From JALNYB01 sp963676235 (lineage in GTDB: Archaea > Thermoplasmatota > Thermoplasmata > Methanomassiliicoccales > Methanomethylophilaceae), in contig OY781044.1 of the NCBI GenBank assembly GCA_963676235.1, positions 1,592,408 to 1,656,407 on the forward strand: a stretch of DNA of 64,000 nt, in the 5' to 3' direction. Below are positions 45,720 through 56,640 of this stretch, one piece after another (within the stretch, counting starts at the first letter, position 1; each line of letters starts with the position of its first letter). The notes beneath the pieces are model-generated. The model searched no databases, was not told where the DNA came from, and saw only the letters and a list, made by a program, of their open reading frames with translations. A program made the translations under genes and the position numbers.

Positions 45720-47057
45720 TCAGATCTCTTTGAATGCCTGATCGAAATCTGCGAGGATATCCTTGATGTTCTCGCATCCGATGGACAGACGGATGGTTGT
45801 CTGATTGATCTTCTGTTCTTTGAGCTCTTTCTCATTCAACTGTGAGTGCGTGGTGCTTGCAGGGTGAATGACCAATGATTTGACATCTGCTACATTCGCC
45901 AACAGAGAGAAGATCTTCAAGCTCTCGCAGAATTTCTGTGCATCTTTGCTTGTTCCCTTGATATCGAATGTGAAGATCGAACCTGCTCCGTTGGGGAAGT
46001 ATTTCTCATACAGAGCATGATCCGGGTGATCCTTCAACGCTGGATGGTTCACGTGTGCGACCTTCGGATGATTTGCCAGATAGTCGACGACTTGGATTGC
46101 ATTCTCTACATGTTTATCTAAACGCATTGATAGTGTCTCAAGGCTCTCTATCAGGATGAATGCGGATATCGGTGAGATAGCGGCACCCATGTCGCGGAGA
46201 AGTACGGATCTTATCCTGGTGACAAAAGCCGTAGGCCCGAACACATCACCGAATACAAGTCCGTGATAGCTGGAATCCGCCTCTGTGAATTGAGGATACT
46301 TTCCGCTTGCTTTCCAATCGAAATGTCCGCCTTCGACAACGACACCGCCCAACACCAGTCCGTGTCCGCCGATGAATTTCGTTGCAGATTCGACAACGAT
46401 GTCTGCTCCGTGCTCAAGAGGCCTGAACAGATATGGTGTTGCGAATGTATTGTCGACTACCAGGATGATCTTGTGTTTATGTGCGATCTTTGCAACAGCA
46501 TCGATATCGATGAGCGTTGCATTCGGGTTTCCAAACGTCTCCACCAGGATTGCTTTGGTGTTGGGCTGGATCGCTTTCTCAAAATTATCGAGATTCTCGG
46601 GATCAACGAATGTTGTCGTCACTCCGAAGTCCGGTAATGTGTGTGCTAGAAGATTGTATGTTCCACCGTAGATGTTGTTGGACGAGACTATGTGGTCTCC
46701 GGCTCTGGTGACATTCTGGAAAGTGTATGTGATCGCCGCTGCGCCTGATGCCGTTGCGATCGCTGCTGTTCCGCCCTCGAGTGCCGCGATACGCTTCTCG
46801 AATACATCTTGTGTGGAGTTTCCCAAACGTGCATATATGTTTCCAGGCTCTTTCAATGCAAACCTGTCAGCTGCCTGTTTGCAATTCTTGAATACATATG
46901 ATGTCGTAAGATAGATTGGAACCGCCCTGGAATCCGTTACGGGGTCGGGGGTTTCCTGACCTACATGAAGCTGAAGTGTCTCGAAACTGAGACCTTTCTT
47001 GTTATTCGGACCTGTCGGAATATTATCTACATCTGATTTTGATTTTTTAGCAGACAT
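45720..47057 (-). CDS. metY: O-acetylhomoserine sulfhydrylase, copy 1
   Basis: This PLP enzyme of the Cys/Met metabolism family makes homocysteine from O-acetylhomoserine and sulfide. The 445-residue protein has a short charged start of about 22 residues, then FETLQLHVGQE, ASGAAAITY, VDNTFATPYL and the PLP lysine in VESATKFIGGHG (near residue 220), and ends with VIHPASTTHSQL and IRLSIGCENI. The last two blocks and the length favour MetY over cystathionine gamma-synthase. It is followed by its own terminator and preceded at 119 bp by a second copy. Confidence 0.88.
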   Translation of the reverse strand: MSAKKSKSDVDNIPTGPNNKKGLSFETLQLHVGQETPDPVTDSRAVPIYLTTSYVFKNCKQAADRFALKEPGNIYARLGNSTQDVFEKRIAALEGGTAAIATASGAAAITYTFQNVTRAGDHIVSSNNIYGGTYNLLAHTLPDFGVTTTFVDPENLDNFEKAIQPNTKAILVETFGNPNATLIDIDAVAKIAHKHKIILVVDNTFATPYLFRPLEHGADIVVESATKFIGGHGLVLGGVVVEGGHFDWKASGKYPQFTEADSSYHGLVFGDVFGPTAFVTRIRSVLLRDMGAAISPISAFILIESLETLSMRLDKHVENAIQVVDYLANHPKVAHVNHPALKDHPDHALYEKYFPNGAGSIFTFDIKGTSKDAQKFCESLKIFSLLANVADVKSLVIHPASTTHSQLNEKELKEQKINQTTIRLSIGCENIKDILADFDQAFKEI

Positions 47058-47175
47058 CTATTTGCCTCTGTTATTATGATAACATCATTTCCGAAGTACG
47101 CAATAAAACTATTTATCCTAAAGATAAAAAGAATATCCTCTCTCAGGAAGAAGAAGAGAGAATAAGGAGTTTTGA

Positions 47176-48537
47176 TCAGATATTGGAGAATGCCTGATCG
47201 AGATCGGCTATGATGTCGTCAATATGCTCTGTTCCGATGGACAAACGGATAGTGTTCGGTTTTATCTCCTGATCTGTAAGATCTGCTTCGGTGAGTTGAG
47301 AATGGGTCGTACTTGCCGGATGAATAACCAGTGATTTAACATCCGCTACATTTGCGAGCAAAGAGAACACCTTCAGATTGTCGATGAACTTCTTTGCTTC
47401 CTTTTCTCCGCCCTTTATCTCGAATGTGAATATAGAACCTGCTCCGTTGGGGAAGTATTTCTTATAAAGAACGTGGCTCGGGTGATTCTTGACCGACGAA
47501 TGGTTGACATGTTCTACTTTAGAATTATTCTCGAGATATTCCACTACCTTCAAAGCATTCTCTACATGACGTTCTACACGCAAGGAGAGTGTTTCCAATC
47601 CCTGTAGAAGTACAAATGCCGTTACCGGGGAGATCGTTGCACCCGTGTCACGGAGAAGGATCGCCCTTATCCTGGTAACGAATGCTGCCGGACTTGTCGC
47701 TTTGGCAAAACTGATGCCGTGATAGCTTGGATCGGGCTCAACCAATTCCGGATACTTCCCACTGTCTTCCCAGTTGAACTTTCCGGATTCTATGATTGCT
47801 CCTCCGAGAACGGTCCCGTGTCCACCGATGAACTTCGTTGCCGATTCGACAACTACATCCGCCCCGTGTTCCAACGGCCTTATCAAATAAGGAGTTGCAA
47901 ACGTATTGTCGACTATCAGGATGATCTTATGTTTATGTGCGATCTCTGCAACAGCATCTATATCGATGAGATTGGAATTCGGATTTCCAAAAGTCTCTAT
48001 GAATACCGCTTTGGTGTTGTCCTTTATAGCATTCTCTAATGAATTCTCATCATACGGATCGATGAAGGTCGTATTGATGCCGTAACGTGGAAGCGTATGC
48101 TTCAGCAGATTGTAGGTCCCGCCGTAAATGGTCTTAGATGCGACTATACTGTCACCTGCACCTGCAATATTCTGAATCGCATAAGTTACTGCAGCCGCAC
48201 CGGATGCCACTGCGAGTGCTGCACTTCCACCTTCCAGAGATGCGATGCGCTTTTCAAACACTTCCTGTGTTGAATTTGTAAGACGTCCATAGATATTTCC
48301 TGCATCTTTCAATGCAAATCTATCCTCTGCGTGCTGAGAGTTCTTGAAAACATATGCTGTCGTGAGATATATCGGAACAGCTCTGGAATCTGTAGTAGGA
48401 TCCACTTCTTCCTGCCCTACATGAAGCTGAAGCGTCTCGAACTTCAGATTGGATTTGTTATCTGGACCATGAGGTACGTTCCCTTTTGATATCGATGCTC
48501 TCTCTGTATATGCTTCTGATTTCTTATGACTGAACAT
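47176..48537 (-). CDS. metY: O-acetylhomoserine sulfhydrylase, copy 2
   Basis: This 453-residue paralog keeps all catalytic blocks of the gene at 45720 (FETLQLHVGQE, VDNTFATPYL, VESATKFIGGHG, VIHPASTTHSQL) but has a different, charged N-terminus. The ATG at 48537 is chosen over upstream starts because AAGGTGAATCAA, a good binding site, sits just before it. The two genes are tandem but separated by a spacer with its own stem (TCTCTC/GAGAGA near 47132-47160), so they may be controlled apart. The role of a second copy is unknown; different sulfur donors or conditions are possible. Confidence 0.87.
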   Translation of the reverse strand: MFSHKKSEAYTERASISKGNVPHGPDNKSNLKFETLQLHVGQEEVDPTTDSRAVPIYLTTAYVFKNSQHAEDRFALKDAGNIYGRLTNSTQEVFEKRIASLEGGSAALAVASGAAAVTYAIQNIAGAGDSIVASKTIYGGTYNLLKHTLPRYGINTTFIDPYDENSLENAIKDNTKAVFIETFGNPNSNLIDIDAVAEIAHKHKIILIVDNTFATPYLIRPLEHGADVVVESATKFIGGHGTVLGGAIIESGKFNWEDSGKYPELVEPDPSYHGISFAKATSPAAFVTRIRAILLRDTGATISPVTAFVLLQGLETLSLRVERHVENALKVVEYLENNSKVEHVNHSSVKNHPSHVLYKKYFPNGAGSIFTFEIKGGEKEAKKFIDNLKVFSLLANVADVKSLVIHPASTTHSQLTEADLTDQEIKPNTIRLSIGTEHIDDIIADLDQAFSNI

Positions 48538-48723
48538 TTGATTCACCTTGATTTGAATGAGCATTTCTTTGCTCGATGAACCAATTAGCAATCGTAAATA
48601 TTTATTATCAATTGTTAATATTATTCTTATATGAATAATTATGAATAAAATATCATCTTAAATATTCCGATAAATATAATTCTCCATGATTTATACAATA
48701 AAACACGATTATATCATTAAAAT

Positions 48724-48747
48724 GAAAAAAAGGACTAAAGTCCCTTG
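48724..48747 (-). terminator. Terminator after the small unknown gene
   Basis: Read on the minus strand, AAGGGACT/AGTCCTT forms an 8-bp stem with a 2-nt loop, followed by a run of seven T. It is the cleanest intrinsic-like terminator in the window. Confidence 0.7.
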
Positions 48748-48769
48748 ATCGATAAAATAACCGACGGTA

Positions 48770-49135
48770 TCAATCGAAATCGGTACGGTCGTTATTGAGA
48801 ATCTCGAAACTAACGCCCGCTCCCTTGAGAAGGCTTGTTGTGAGTTCTGTGATCTTCGTAAGATCGGTAGTTTTACTGAAACTCTTGAAATAGAATTCCT
48901 TACGGTCGGTCGGGAAGACGAGTCTGATCTTTCCTTTTCTATTGTAACCTTCGGGTTTACGGTTGCGCTCAAGATCGATCACATTGAGCTCGATGAACAT
49001 CTGCATGATTTCTTCTTCTTCAGGAACCTGGTCTATCTCGATCAGGAGTTCTTTCAGAATATCCGGGAACACTGGTGCGAGATCCTTGTAATCGGATTTC
49101 CCCTTAAGAACAAAATGAACACTGAATACCTTCAT
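48770..49135 (-). CDS. Small protein of unknown function
   Basis: The 121-residue protein (MKVFSVHFVLKGKSDYKDL...) is rich in charged residues with no cysteine, signal peptide or membrane segment. The pattern of strand, helix (VFPDILKELLIEI), acidic loop (PEEEEIMQMFIEL), strand (KIRLVFPT) and helix suggests a small alpha/beta protein. I do not recognise a family. It has its own start, a plausible upstream AT-rich promoter shared divergently with thiDN, and a strong terminator, so it is probably real and expressed. Confidence 0.7.
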   Translation of the reverse strand: MKVFSVHFVLKGKSDYKDLAPVFPDILKELLIEIDQVPEEEEIMQMFIELNVIDLERNRKPEGYNRKGKIRLVFPTDRKEFYFKSFSKTTDLTKITELTTSLLKGAGVSFEILNNDRTDFD

Positions 49136-49219
49136 CGGACAGGGCTAGGCTAAGCATTTATTTAACTTGTTCTGAAAACACACAGTATTTATTATATCAA
49201 TTCGACGATAAGAGTAGTA

Positions 49220-50515
49220 ATGAGATCCGCACTTACTGTGGCGGGATCAGATTCCGTCGGAGGTGCCGGTATTCAGGTCGACATCAAGGCCATGGCCTCT
49301 GTCGGTGTCCATGCTGCCACCGTCATTACAGCCGTTACGGCACAAAATACTTGCGAGGTGATGGATATATTCCCCATACCTCTTGAAATGATCCAAGCAC
49401 AGCTGGATGCTGTCCTGAAGGATTGTGACATAAAAGCTATCAAAACAGGAATGCTATACAGCGCAGATATCGTCCATGTCGTGGTCGATACTCTGGAAGA
49501 ACACGAGGTCCCCTTGATAGTCGATCCGGTAATGGTATCGACGGTCGGAGACTCGCTTTCAGATAAGACCCTTAAACGTGCATTGATCGATGATCTTCTG
49601 CCGATATGCGAACTGGTCACCCCTAACAAATACGAAGCCGAGACACTTGCAGGAATGCAGATCAAAAGCGAAGACGATGCTATGTTAGCTTGCGAACTTA
49701 TCGGCAAACAGGGTTCATCCGTTCTCTTGAAAGGGGGACACATGGACACTAAGAACATAGTCGATTATCTGTATCTTTCATCCACGTTCACTGAGATCAA
49801 GAATCCCAGACTAAACAAAGCGGGACACGGAAGCGGATGCGTGCTTTCAGCGTACATCACGGCCAACATGGCCAACGGCCTAGACCTTATGAGCTCTGTC
49901 TACAAATCCAGAGCCCTGATGCAAGAGGCCATCGCTTCACAATATGTAATCGGACAGGGTGAGCTCGTTGTCAACCCGAACGTAAGTGACGGACAGGATA
50001 AAGTAAAATTCCCTGTACTGGATGCGATAGATTCTGCGGCCGAGAAACTTTGTGATATGCTGCCTCAGAAACTCATTCTGAAAAACGGTATAAACATCGC
50101 ATTCGCAACAGAGAACGCAGCAGGACCCGAAGCAGTCGCCGCGATAGACAAAAGACTCGTCGTTCACAACGGAATGCTGATCAGGAACGGACCCGCCAAA
50201 TTCGGTGCAGCCGAACACTTGTCGTACGTTCTGTTAGAGGTCATGAAGACGGATCCTAAAACAAGATGCATAATGAGTCTTGCAGATTCCCCTGAGATAG
50301 AAGACATCATGGAAGAAATAGGATTCACGGTTTCTAAATTCAACAAAAAAGGAAATCTTTCCATTGCAGAGATGACAAAAGATGCTATCTCTCAGAACAA
50401 GAAACGCATCCCCGATGCAATAATCGACCCAGGAACCAACAAAGATTTGAGAATGATCAACATCCTAGGAAAAGATCCTGAAGACGTTCTGAATAAAGTC
50501 AATGCAATACTATGA
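49220..50515 (+). CDS. thiDN: Bifunctional HMP-phosphate kinase / thiamine phosphate synthase (ThiD-ThiN)
   Basis: The 431-residue fusion is typical of archaea. Residues 1-250 are ThiD, a ribokinase-fold kinase acting on hydroxymethylpyrimidine and its phosphate: TVAGSDSVGGAGIQ at the start, VDPVMVSTVG and the GHGSGCVLSAY anion hole. Residues 260-431 are ThiN, which joins HMP-PP and thiazole phosphate in place of bacterial ThiE; the FATENAAGPEAVAAID and GAAEHLSYVLLE blocks fit. The ATG at 49220 leaves a leader of only about 20-30 nt after a likely TATA region. Confidence 0.93.
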   Translation: MRSALTVAGSDSVGGAGIQVDIKAMASVGVHAATVITAVTAQNTCEVMDIFPIPLEMIQAQLDAVLKDCDIKAIKTGMLYSADIVHVVVDTLEEHEVPLIVDPVMVSTVGDSLSDKTLKRALIDDLLPICELVTPNKYEAETLAGMQIKSEDDAMLACELIGKQGSSVLLKGGHMDTKNIVDYLYLSSTFTEIKNPRLNKAGHGSGCVLSAYITANMANGLDLMSSVYKSRALMQEAIASQYVIGQGELVVNPNVSDGQDKVKFPVLDAIDSAAEKLCDMLPQKLILKNGINIAFATENAAGPEAVAAIDKRLVVHNGMLIRNGPAKFGAAEHLSYVLLEVMKTDPKTRCIMSLADSPEIEDIMEEIGFTVSKFNKKGNLSIAEMTKDAISQNKKRIPDAIIDPGTNKDLRMINILGKDPEDVLNKVNAIL

Positions 50516-50948
50516 AACGGATTTATAGAACTTGGTATAATCAATAAACCTATTTGATTTCCTTATTTTCGACTTATGAAGATTGCCATGTTGCCTTAAC
50601 CCTGCGGTTTCTTATTTGACGGTTTCAACCAGTCTCAAGCATCATCAGGCCTCTTACAAGAGGACATCATTAACATATTTTTCTATTTTAGATCGAGATT
50701 TTACATAAAAATTCTCTAATGCCGGTTTCTAAGTTATGACTCAGCATAAGGTATATTTTCCATTATCATAAATTTCACCGTATACAAAGATACGCCCTGA
50801 ATATATCGGGATGGCCGAAAACGAGACTCTCGCCCGATGCGATCCATATCGCTTAAATGATTGAAATCCGAGATGAAGGGAGAATAAAATCTTTGAACAG
50901 GGGCTCACGCCCCTGTTCTGTTGTCCGTTCAGCAACCCTGTCCAGATA
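50516..50948. other. Intergenic region with terminator for the surface-protein gene
   Basis: No gene is visible in this 433-bp stretch. A perfect 10-bp hairpin, GAACAGGGGC/GCCCCTGTTC with loop TCAC at 50895-50918, lies 31 bp past the minus-strand stop at 50949 and is followed on that strand by AAAGATTTTATTC. It would end the long surface-protein transcript. Confidence 0.6.
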
Positions 50949-53900
50949 TCAATCCTTCTTGAAGAATATCATCAACGACGCCACCAAAGTTGCGATTATC
51001 GCTCCGGCGGCCACGCCTACGGCAACATAGGAACCGTCGTCGGCGTCATCATTCCCGCCATCCGTGCCTGAGGGTGTGTCCGGGGTGCTCTGCTGCACCG
51101 ATACCGATATGCTCACGTACGTATCCGCCGTGATGTCCGACAGTATGTATCCCGAGGAATAATGGCTGATCGTGCATCCCGTGGCGGTCACAGAGTTCAA
51201 GACGTAGCCGCTGGAGACGGAGACCGTGAATATCAGGGAGCCGCCGCTTTCCACGGTCGTGGATCCATCGCATGACACGCTGTATCCCGGTCCCGAAGAG
51301 AACGACACCGTGTAGTTCGATGTGGTCGAAGCCTCTGTCCAATGGGCGTAGAACATCGCATCCGCCGTCATGTCGACCGCGGTGGATGCCGTTATCTGGC
51401 TTCCGCCTGTCTCCGCGGTGTACCATCCGTCGAATGTGTATCCGCTCCTCTCAGGATCGTCGGCCGGCAGAACGTACGTGCCTCCTGTCGCTTCGGATAT
51501 CATCACGGAGTACGTTGATCCGGAATAGTTGCCGACGAAGGTCGCGTCGTAATAGCTCTCCTCCCATACGGCGTAGAGTACGGCGGTCGAACCTGCGGAT
51601 GCCATGTCGTTCACTACCTGATCGTCGCTGTATGCGACGGCACCGTCGGGAGTCGTGGACCAACCTGTGAACCTGTATCCCGTCTTGGTGAAGATGTTCT
51701 GCTCCAGCGTCTTCGCGGTGCCTGTTGTGAAGTTCTGGGCGGGCATGTAGCCTGTTCCGTTGTTGCCGTTGAAGGTCACGGTGTAAGAGGATGCTGTTCC
51801 GTTCCATACTGCGAACAATGTCATACCGGCCGCAGCATCGATCTTCTGGCCTTCCACATAGGAGATCTCGCCGCCCGAGGATGTCGCCCATCCCTGGAAT
51901 GTGTATCCGCTTCTCGTGAACACGTTCTGCTCCAACGCCTTCGCGGTGCCCGTCGTGAAGTTCTGATCGGGCATGTAGCCGGTTCCGCCGTTTCCGTTGA
52001 AGGTCACGGTGTAAGAGGATGCGTCGGGAGACCATACGGCGTAGAGCGTGACCATGCCGGTCGCGGATGCGAGATCCCTGACGGTCTGACCGTCCGTGTA
52101 GACGACGGGTCCGTTCAATTCTGTGGCCCATCCCTGGAACGTGCTGCCGGAATTGGCAAATAGGTTCTGCGCGAGAGCCCTCGGAGTTCCTATCGTGAAG
52201 TTCTGATCGGGCATGTAGCCGGTTCCGCCGTTGCCGTTGAATGTCACTGTGTACGATGATCCTGTTGCGGTCCATACAGCGTAGAGCGTGACCGTGCTGG
52301 TCGCGGATGCAAGATCCCTGACGGTCTGACCGTCGGTATAGACTACCGGTCCGTTGAGAACGGCTGACCATCCCTGGAATGTGCTACCCGGATCGACGAA
52401 GATATTCTGCTCCAATGGCTTCGCAGTTCCCAAGGTGAAGTTCTGATCAGGCATGTAGCCTGTTCCGCCGTTGGCATCGAATGTCACGGTATAAGACGAT
52501 CCTGTTGAGGACCATACCGCGAACAATGTCGTGTTGGCTGTCACGACGATCTTCTGACCGTCGGTGTAGACTACCGGTCCGTTGAGGACTGCCGACCATC
52601 CCTGGAACGTGCTGCCGGACTTGGAGAAGACGTTCTGCTGAAGAGCCTTTGCTGCACCTGATGTGAAGTTCTGGATCGGCATGTAGCCTGTTCCGCCGTT
52701 TCCGTTGAAGGTCACGGTGTACGATGACGCGTTAAGCGTCCAGACCGCGTAGAACGTCACGGTGCCGCCTGCGGATACCAGGTCCTTGACGGTCTGACCG
52801 TCCGTGTAGAGGACAGGTCCGTTGAGGGCGGTCGACCATCCCTGGAACGTACTGCCGGACTTGGAGAAGACGTTCTGCTCCAATGACTTCGCGGTTCCCG
52901 AGGTGAAGTTCTGAACCGGCATGTAGCCTGTTCCGCCGTTGCCGTTGAATGTCACTGTATACGATGATCCCGTTGCGGACCATACAGCGTAGAGCGTGAC
53001 CGTGCCGGTCGCGGATACTAGGTCCCTGACGATCTGACCGTCGGTATAGACTACCGGTCCATTGAGAACGACTGACCATCCCTGGAATGTGCTACCCGGA
53101 TTGACGAAAATATTCTGCTCCAATGACTTGGCGACATCCGCAGTGAAGTTCTGAGCCGGCATGTAGCCGGTTCCGTTGTTGCTGTCAAAGATCACGGTGT
53201 ACGATGATCCTGTTGCGGACCATACAGCGTAGAGCGTCACGGTACCGGTCGCGGATGCGAGATCCCTGACGGTCTGACCGTCCGTGTAGACGACCGGTCC
53301 GTTTAGAACGGCTGACCATCCCTGGAACGTGTTGCCGGACTCAGAGAAGACGTTCTGCTGAAGAGCCTTTGCTGCACCTGATGTGAAGTTCTGTATCGGC
53401 ATGTAGCCTGTTCCGCCGTTTCCGTTGAATATCACGGTGTACGATGATCCTGTCGCAGTCCATACAGCGTAGAGTGTGACCGTGCCGCCTGCGAATACCG
53501 GGTCCTTGACGGTCTGACAGTCGGTGTAGACGACCGGTCCGTTGAGGGCGGTCGACCATCCCTGGAACGTGCTGCCGGATTTGGCGAAGACGTTCTGCTC
53601 CAACGCCTTCGCGGTGCCTACGGTGAAGTTCTGTATCGGCATGTAGCCTGTTCCGCCGTTGCCCAGGAAGGTGACGGTGTACGATGATCCTGTGGCGGTC
53701 CATACTGCGTAGAGTGTCACGGTGCCGCCTGCGGATGCTATGTCCCTGACGGTCTGGCCGTCGGTGTAGACTACCGGTCCGTTGAGGGCGGTCGACCATC
53801 CCTGGAACGTGCTGCCGGACTTGGCGAAGACGTTCTGGATCAGGATGCCCGCTTCACCTGATGCGAAGTTCTGATCGGACATGTATCCCGTTCCGCCGTT

Positions 53901-54083
53901 TCCGTCGAAGGTCACGGTGTACGATGATCCTGTTGCGGACCATACTGCGTACAGCATCTCGGTGTATCCTGCGCTGACGAGATCCTTGACGGTCTGCATG
54001 TCGGTGTACATGACCGTGTCTGCCGAGCTGTCGGTGGTCCCATCCGAGGAACGTCTTCCCTGCGAAGGAGTAGACGCAGACAT
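50949..54083 (-). pseudogene. Giant surface protein, C-terminal part: InlB-type repeats and membrane anchor
   Basis: The 1044-residue frame has about eleven tandem InlB B-type (Listeria-Bacteroides, Flg_new) repeats of roughly 77 residues, each with YTVTFNGNGGTGYMP, FQGW and (L)YAVW signatures, then one variant ending FYAHW. A glycine/serine-rich domain (about 935-1010), a PSGTDGGNDD spacer, and a C-terminal transmembrane helix (VAVGVAAGAIIATLVASLMI) with KKD at the inside end follow. It is the carboxyl end of one gene on this strand: the upstream frame ends in a matching repeat and joins it by a one-base shift in a run of three C at 54039-54041. Such repeats stalk out surface adhesins. It may be an artefact-broken intact gene. 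Confidence 0.8.
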
Positions 54084-56253
54084 CGATCCGAACGGCCGCG
54101 CCGGACGATAAGTACTGGTCGGGCATGTATCCCGTTCCGCCGTTTCCGTTGAATTCCACCGTGTACTTGGAATCCTCCCATACGGCGTACAGGATCACGT
54201 TACCGCCGCTTACAGCCGTCAGGTTGACGACGCTGTCCCTGTTGGAGTATGTCGGGATAGTGGCTGAATCGGAAAGGGACCAGCCTATGAACGCGCTTCC
54301 GCTCTTGAAGAAGGCGTTGGACGTCAGAACGTATTCCGTGCCGTACGTCATGCTCATCTGCGGCATGGATCCGGAAGTGGACCCGTTGCCGTCGAAGGAC
54401 ACCGTGTACTGACTGATCATCAGGGTGAGGTCCTTACCTGTCATATCGGCGTTGATGGCCGTGACAGACGGGGTGACGGTCTGATGGTATCCTGTAATGG
54501 ATGCCTTTATGTCGCCGGTGGTTCCGTAGGGGACGTTGAGTATAGTGTATGCCCCGCCTGTTCCGGTGGTCGCGGTGTAATCTGTTCCTGTCGTGTCGAG
54601 GGTTATCGTGACTCCTTCGTTCGAAGCTGTGCCGCCTGTGACCGTCAGTATACCAGACACCGTGTAGATGTTGAGGTCGAGGTCACCTGTCGTTATCACG
54701 ACTGCGCCCAAGATCGATGTTCCCGTTATGGTGTAGGTGTCGCCCGTGGGGCTGCCCAACGTGTATGCCGTTCCGCCTATGGTGACCGAGACGCTGAGCG
54801 TTCCCTGATCGTAACCGGTATCCTTGACGGCTGTGAACGTGTAATCTGTTCCGTAAGTCGCAGGTGTCGTGAACGTTATCGTCGTTCCGGTTCCCTGCAC
54901 CTTGGTGACAGCGTACGTGTCTGGAAGGATGGATGCTGTCGTTATCACGACTGCGCCTAAGATCGATGTACCCGTTATGGTGTAGGTGTCGCCTGTCGGG
55001 CTGCCCAATGCATATGTTACTCCGCCTATGGTGACCGAGACGCCGAGGGTTCCCTGGGTGTAACCGGTATCCTTGACGGCTGTGAACGTGTAATCTGTTC
55101 CGTAAGTCGCAGGTGTCGTGAACGTTATCGTCGTTCCGGTTCCCTGCACCTTGGTGACAGCGTACGTGTCTGGAAGGATGGATGCTGTCGTTATCACGAC
55201 TGCGCCCAAAATCGATGTCCCCGCTATGGTGTAGGTGTCGCCCGTGGGGCTGCCCAACGTGTATGCCGTTCCGCCTATGGTGACCGAGACGCTGAGCGTT
55301 CCCTGGGTGTAACCGGTATCCTTGACGGCTGTGAACGTGTAATCAGTTCCGTATGTAGCCGGCGTTGCCGATGTTATCGTGGTTCCGGTTCCCTGCGAAG
55401 CGGTGACGGCGTATGTATCAGGTGAGGCAGCTGTCGTTATCACGACCGCGCCCAAGATCGATGTTCCCGCTATGGTGTAGGTGTCGCCTGTGGGGCTGCC
55501 CAACGTGTATGCCGTTCCGCCTATGGTGACCGAGACGCTGAGGGTTCCCTGGGTGTAACCTGTATCCTTGACGGCTGTGAACGTGTAATCTGTTCCGTAA
55601 GTCGCAGGTGTCGTGAACGTTATCATCGTTCCGGTTCCCTGCACCTTGGTGACAGCGTACGTGTCTGGAAGGATGGATGCTGTCGTTATCACGACTGCGC
55701 CTAAGATCGATGTACCCGTTATGGTGTAGGTGTCGCCTGTCGGGCTGCCCAATGCATATGTTACTCCGCCTATGGTGACCGAGACGCCGAGGGTTCCCTG
55801 GGTGTAACCGGTATCCTTGACGGCTGTGAACGTGTAATCTGTTCCGTAAGTCGCAGGTGTCGTGAACGTTATCGTCGTTCCGGTTCCCTGCACCTTGGTG
55901 ACAGCGTACGTGTCTGGAAGGATGGATGCTGTCGTTATCACGACTGCGCCCAAGATCGATGTTCCCGCTATGGTGTAGGTGTCGCCCGTGGGGCTGCCCA
56001 ACGTGTATGCCGTTCCGCCTATGGTGACCGAGACGCTGAGGGTTCCCTGGGTGTAACCTGTATCCTTGACGGCTGTGAACGTGTAATCTGTTCCGTAAGT
56101 CGCAGGTGTCGTGAACGTTATCGTGGTTCCGGTTCCCTGCACCTTGGTGACGGCGTATGTATCGGGTGAGGCCGCTGCCGTTATCACGACTGCGCCCAAG
56201 ATCGATGTTCCCGCTATGGTGTAGGTGTCACCTGTGGGACTGCCCCAATGCAT
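53854..56253 (-). pseudogene. Giant surface protein, middle part: tandem 78-residue repeats
   Basis: The 799-residue frame starts inside a repeat and holds about seven copies of a roughly 78-residue unit marked by GSPTGDTYTI(A/T)GTSILGA, VTKVQGTGTTITFTTPAT and YGTDYTFTAVKDTGY. A carboxypeptidase-regulatory-like domain (SGILTVTGGTASNEGVTITL, about 555-640) and two InlB-type repeats follow. It joins the upstream frame at 56243-56246, where four C stand in place of the three found in the same position of the other repeats. After residue 720 the frame turns into out-of-frame sequence (RQLGRHGHVHRH), which marks the second junction at 54039. DNA copies of the unit are nearly identical, so the array can expand and shrink. 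Confidence 0.78.
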
Positions 56254-56640
56254 ATGTTACTCCGCCTATGGTAACCGAGACTGCGAGGGTTCCCTGAGTG
56301 TAGCCTGTGTTCTTGACAGCGGTAAAAGTATAGTTGGTTCCGTACGTCGCCGGTGTCGTGAACGTTATCGTCGTTCCGGTTCCCTGCACCTTGGTGACAG
56401 TGTATGTGTCTGGAAGGATGGATTCCGTCGTTATGACAACGGCGCCCAGTATGTATGTTCCTGTTATGGTGTAGGTGTCGCCTGTCGGGCTGCCCAATGC
56501 ATATGTTACTCCGCCTATGGTAACGGACACTTCGAGCGTTCCCTTGGTGTAGCCTGTATCCTTGACGGCTGTGAAGGTGTAATCGGTCCCGTAAGTCGCC
56601 GGTGTCGTGAACGTTATCGTCGTTCCGGTTCCCTGCGAAG
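54660..56640 (-). repeat. Tandem DNA repeats of about 235 bp inside the surface-protein gene
   Basis: About eight to nine near-identical units of roughly 235 bp run head to tail, each with the block GGTGTAGGTGTCGCC, and with long stretches shared base for base. They code the 78-residue repeats. A second, less regular array of 231-bp units with CATCCCTGGAA and GGCATGTAGCC lies at 51700-54000. Confidence 0.85.

Noticed and set aside
50949..56640. Regular repeats that could suggest a CRISPR array
   Set aside because: The units are about 231-235 bp, lie in an open frame and translate to InlB-type and other protein repeats; no short palindromic repeats with unique spacers of about 35 bp exist anywhere in the window.
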